Positions 63,550 to 64,000 of a DNA stretch of 64,000 bases are shown here, piece after piece. The translations under genes were made by a program, and so were the position numbers. Source of the stretch: Cephalopachus bancanus (Eukaryota; Chordata; Mammalia; Primates; Tarsiidae); the NCBI GenBank assembly GCA_027257055.1, contig JAPVLO010000233.1, positions 930,001-994,000 of the forward strand, given 5' to 3'. A model generated the notes under the pieces. The model had not been told where the DNA came from, did no database searches, and was given only the letters and a program-made list of their open reading frames with translations. Every line of letters begins with the position of its first letter. Positions within the stretch are counted from its first letter, which is position 1.

Positions 63550-64000
63550 ACTTTTCTACTTTTAGTTCTTTGAGTAATCTGCATACTGCTTTCCATAGAG
63601 GTTTTACTAATTTGCACTTCCACCAACAGTGTAAAGTGTTCCCTTTTCACTACATCCATGTCAGCATCTATTGTCTGTTGATTTTTTTAAATAACAGCCA
63701 TTCTGACTGGTGAAAGGTAGTATCTCACTGTGGTCTTGATTTGCATTTCCCTGATGATGAGTGATGTTGAGCATTTTTTCGTGTGTTTGCTGGCCAGTTG
63801 TATATCTTCTTTTGAGAGATGTCTGTTCATGCCATTTGTTCACTTTTTGATGGGGTTATTTGCTTTTTTCTGGCCGATTTGTTTGAGTTCCTTGTAGATT
63901 CTGGATATTAGTCCTTTGTCAGATGTATAGTTTGTCAATATCTTCTCCCATTCTCTAGATTGCCTATTTGCTCTGTTGATTATTTCTTTTGCTATGCTGA
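63550..64000 (-). mobile_element. L1 ORF2 region, runs off the window
   Basis: Antisense landmarks TTCCACCAACAGTGTAAAGTG, CTGATGATGAGTGATGTTGAGC, GATATTAGTCCTTTGTCAGATG and CTCCCATTCTCTAGATTGCC. Old L1 continuing past 64000. Confidence 0.92.

Overview
The window is nuclear DNA from a primate. Dimeric Alu elements, 7SL-like Alu monomers, LINE-1 3' ends and older mammalian repeats (MIR, L2, MER1/hAT, Tigger-like) fill much of it. The Alus are neither the human AluS/Y type nor the lemur or galago types I know. They keep the haplorhine right arm (CACTGCACTCCAGTCTGGG) but carry private changes: a left arm starting GCCGGGCTCGGTGGCTCAGCC, a GGTTCGAGACC B box, an AATAAATCAAAAAATCAGCC linker and a CTCCAACTC end. 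The L1 copies share an equally private 3' UTR. My best inference is a tarsier; this is inferred from repeats, not proven.

Only one protein-coding gene is supported: RXFP2 (LGR8, the INSL3 receptor), on the minus strand. Exon 1 (short signal peptide) is at 39033-39075, exon 2 (LDL-receptor class A module) at 16779-16925, exon 3 (linker) at 12643-12720, exon 4 (LRR N-terminal cap) at 10917-11022 and exon 5 (first LRR-type 72-nt exon) at 10082-10153. All splice sites are GT-AG and all junction phases agree. They give 148 complete codons of the N-terminus plus two nt of the next. The remaining LRR exons and the seven-helix domain must lie beyond position 1. Intron 1 is about 22 kb.

Region by region: 1-10 kb is intron 5 with Alus, a MER1/hAT element with a perfect 8-bp target duplication, and a decayed second copy of exon 5 at 8523-8593. 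10-17 kb holds exons 5 to 2. 17-39 kb is intron 1, rich in L1 and Alu, with microsatellites, a CA-rich minisatellite and a striking inverted repeat near 26 kb. About 36.3-44 kb, around exon 1, is AT-rich and almost free of recognisable repeats, and probably includes the promoter. 39.1-64 kb is upstream intergenic DNA without a supported gene. It holds Alus, L1 fragments (one clearly 5'-inverted) and a three-layer nest of transposons at 50.5-51.8 kb.

Most notable: the decayed exon-5 duplicate whose donor site is broken and abutted by an Alu; loss of the upstream initiation codon of RXFP2, leaving only an internal Met; the 61-bp arms of an almost perfect inverted repeat; the nested transposons; and the Alu lineage with a consensus B box. 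No bacterial-type system, CRISPR array or RNA gene was seen.
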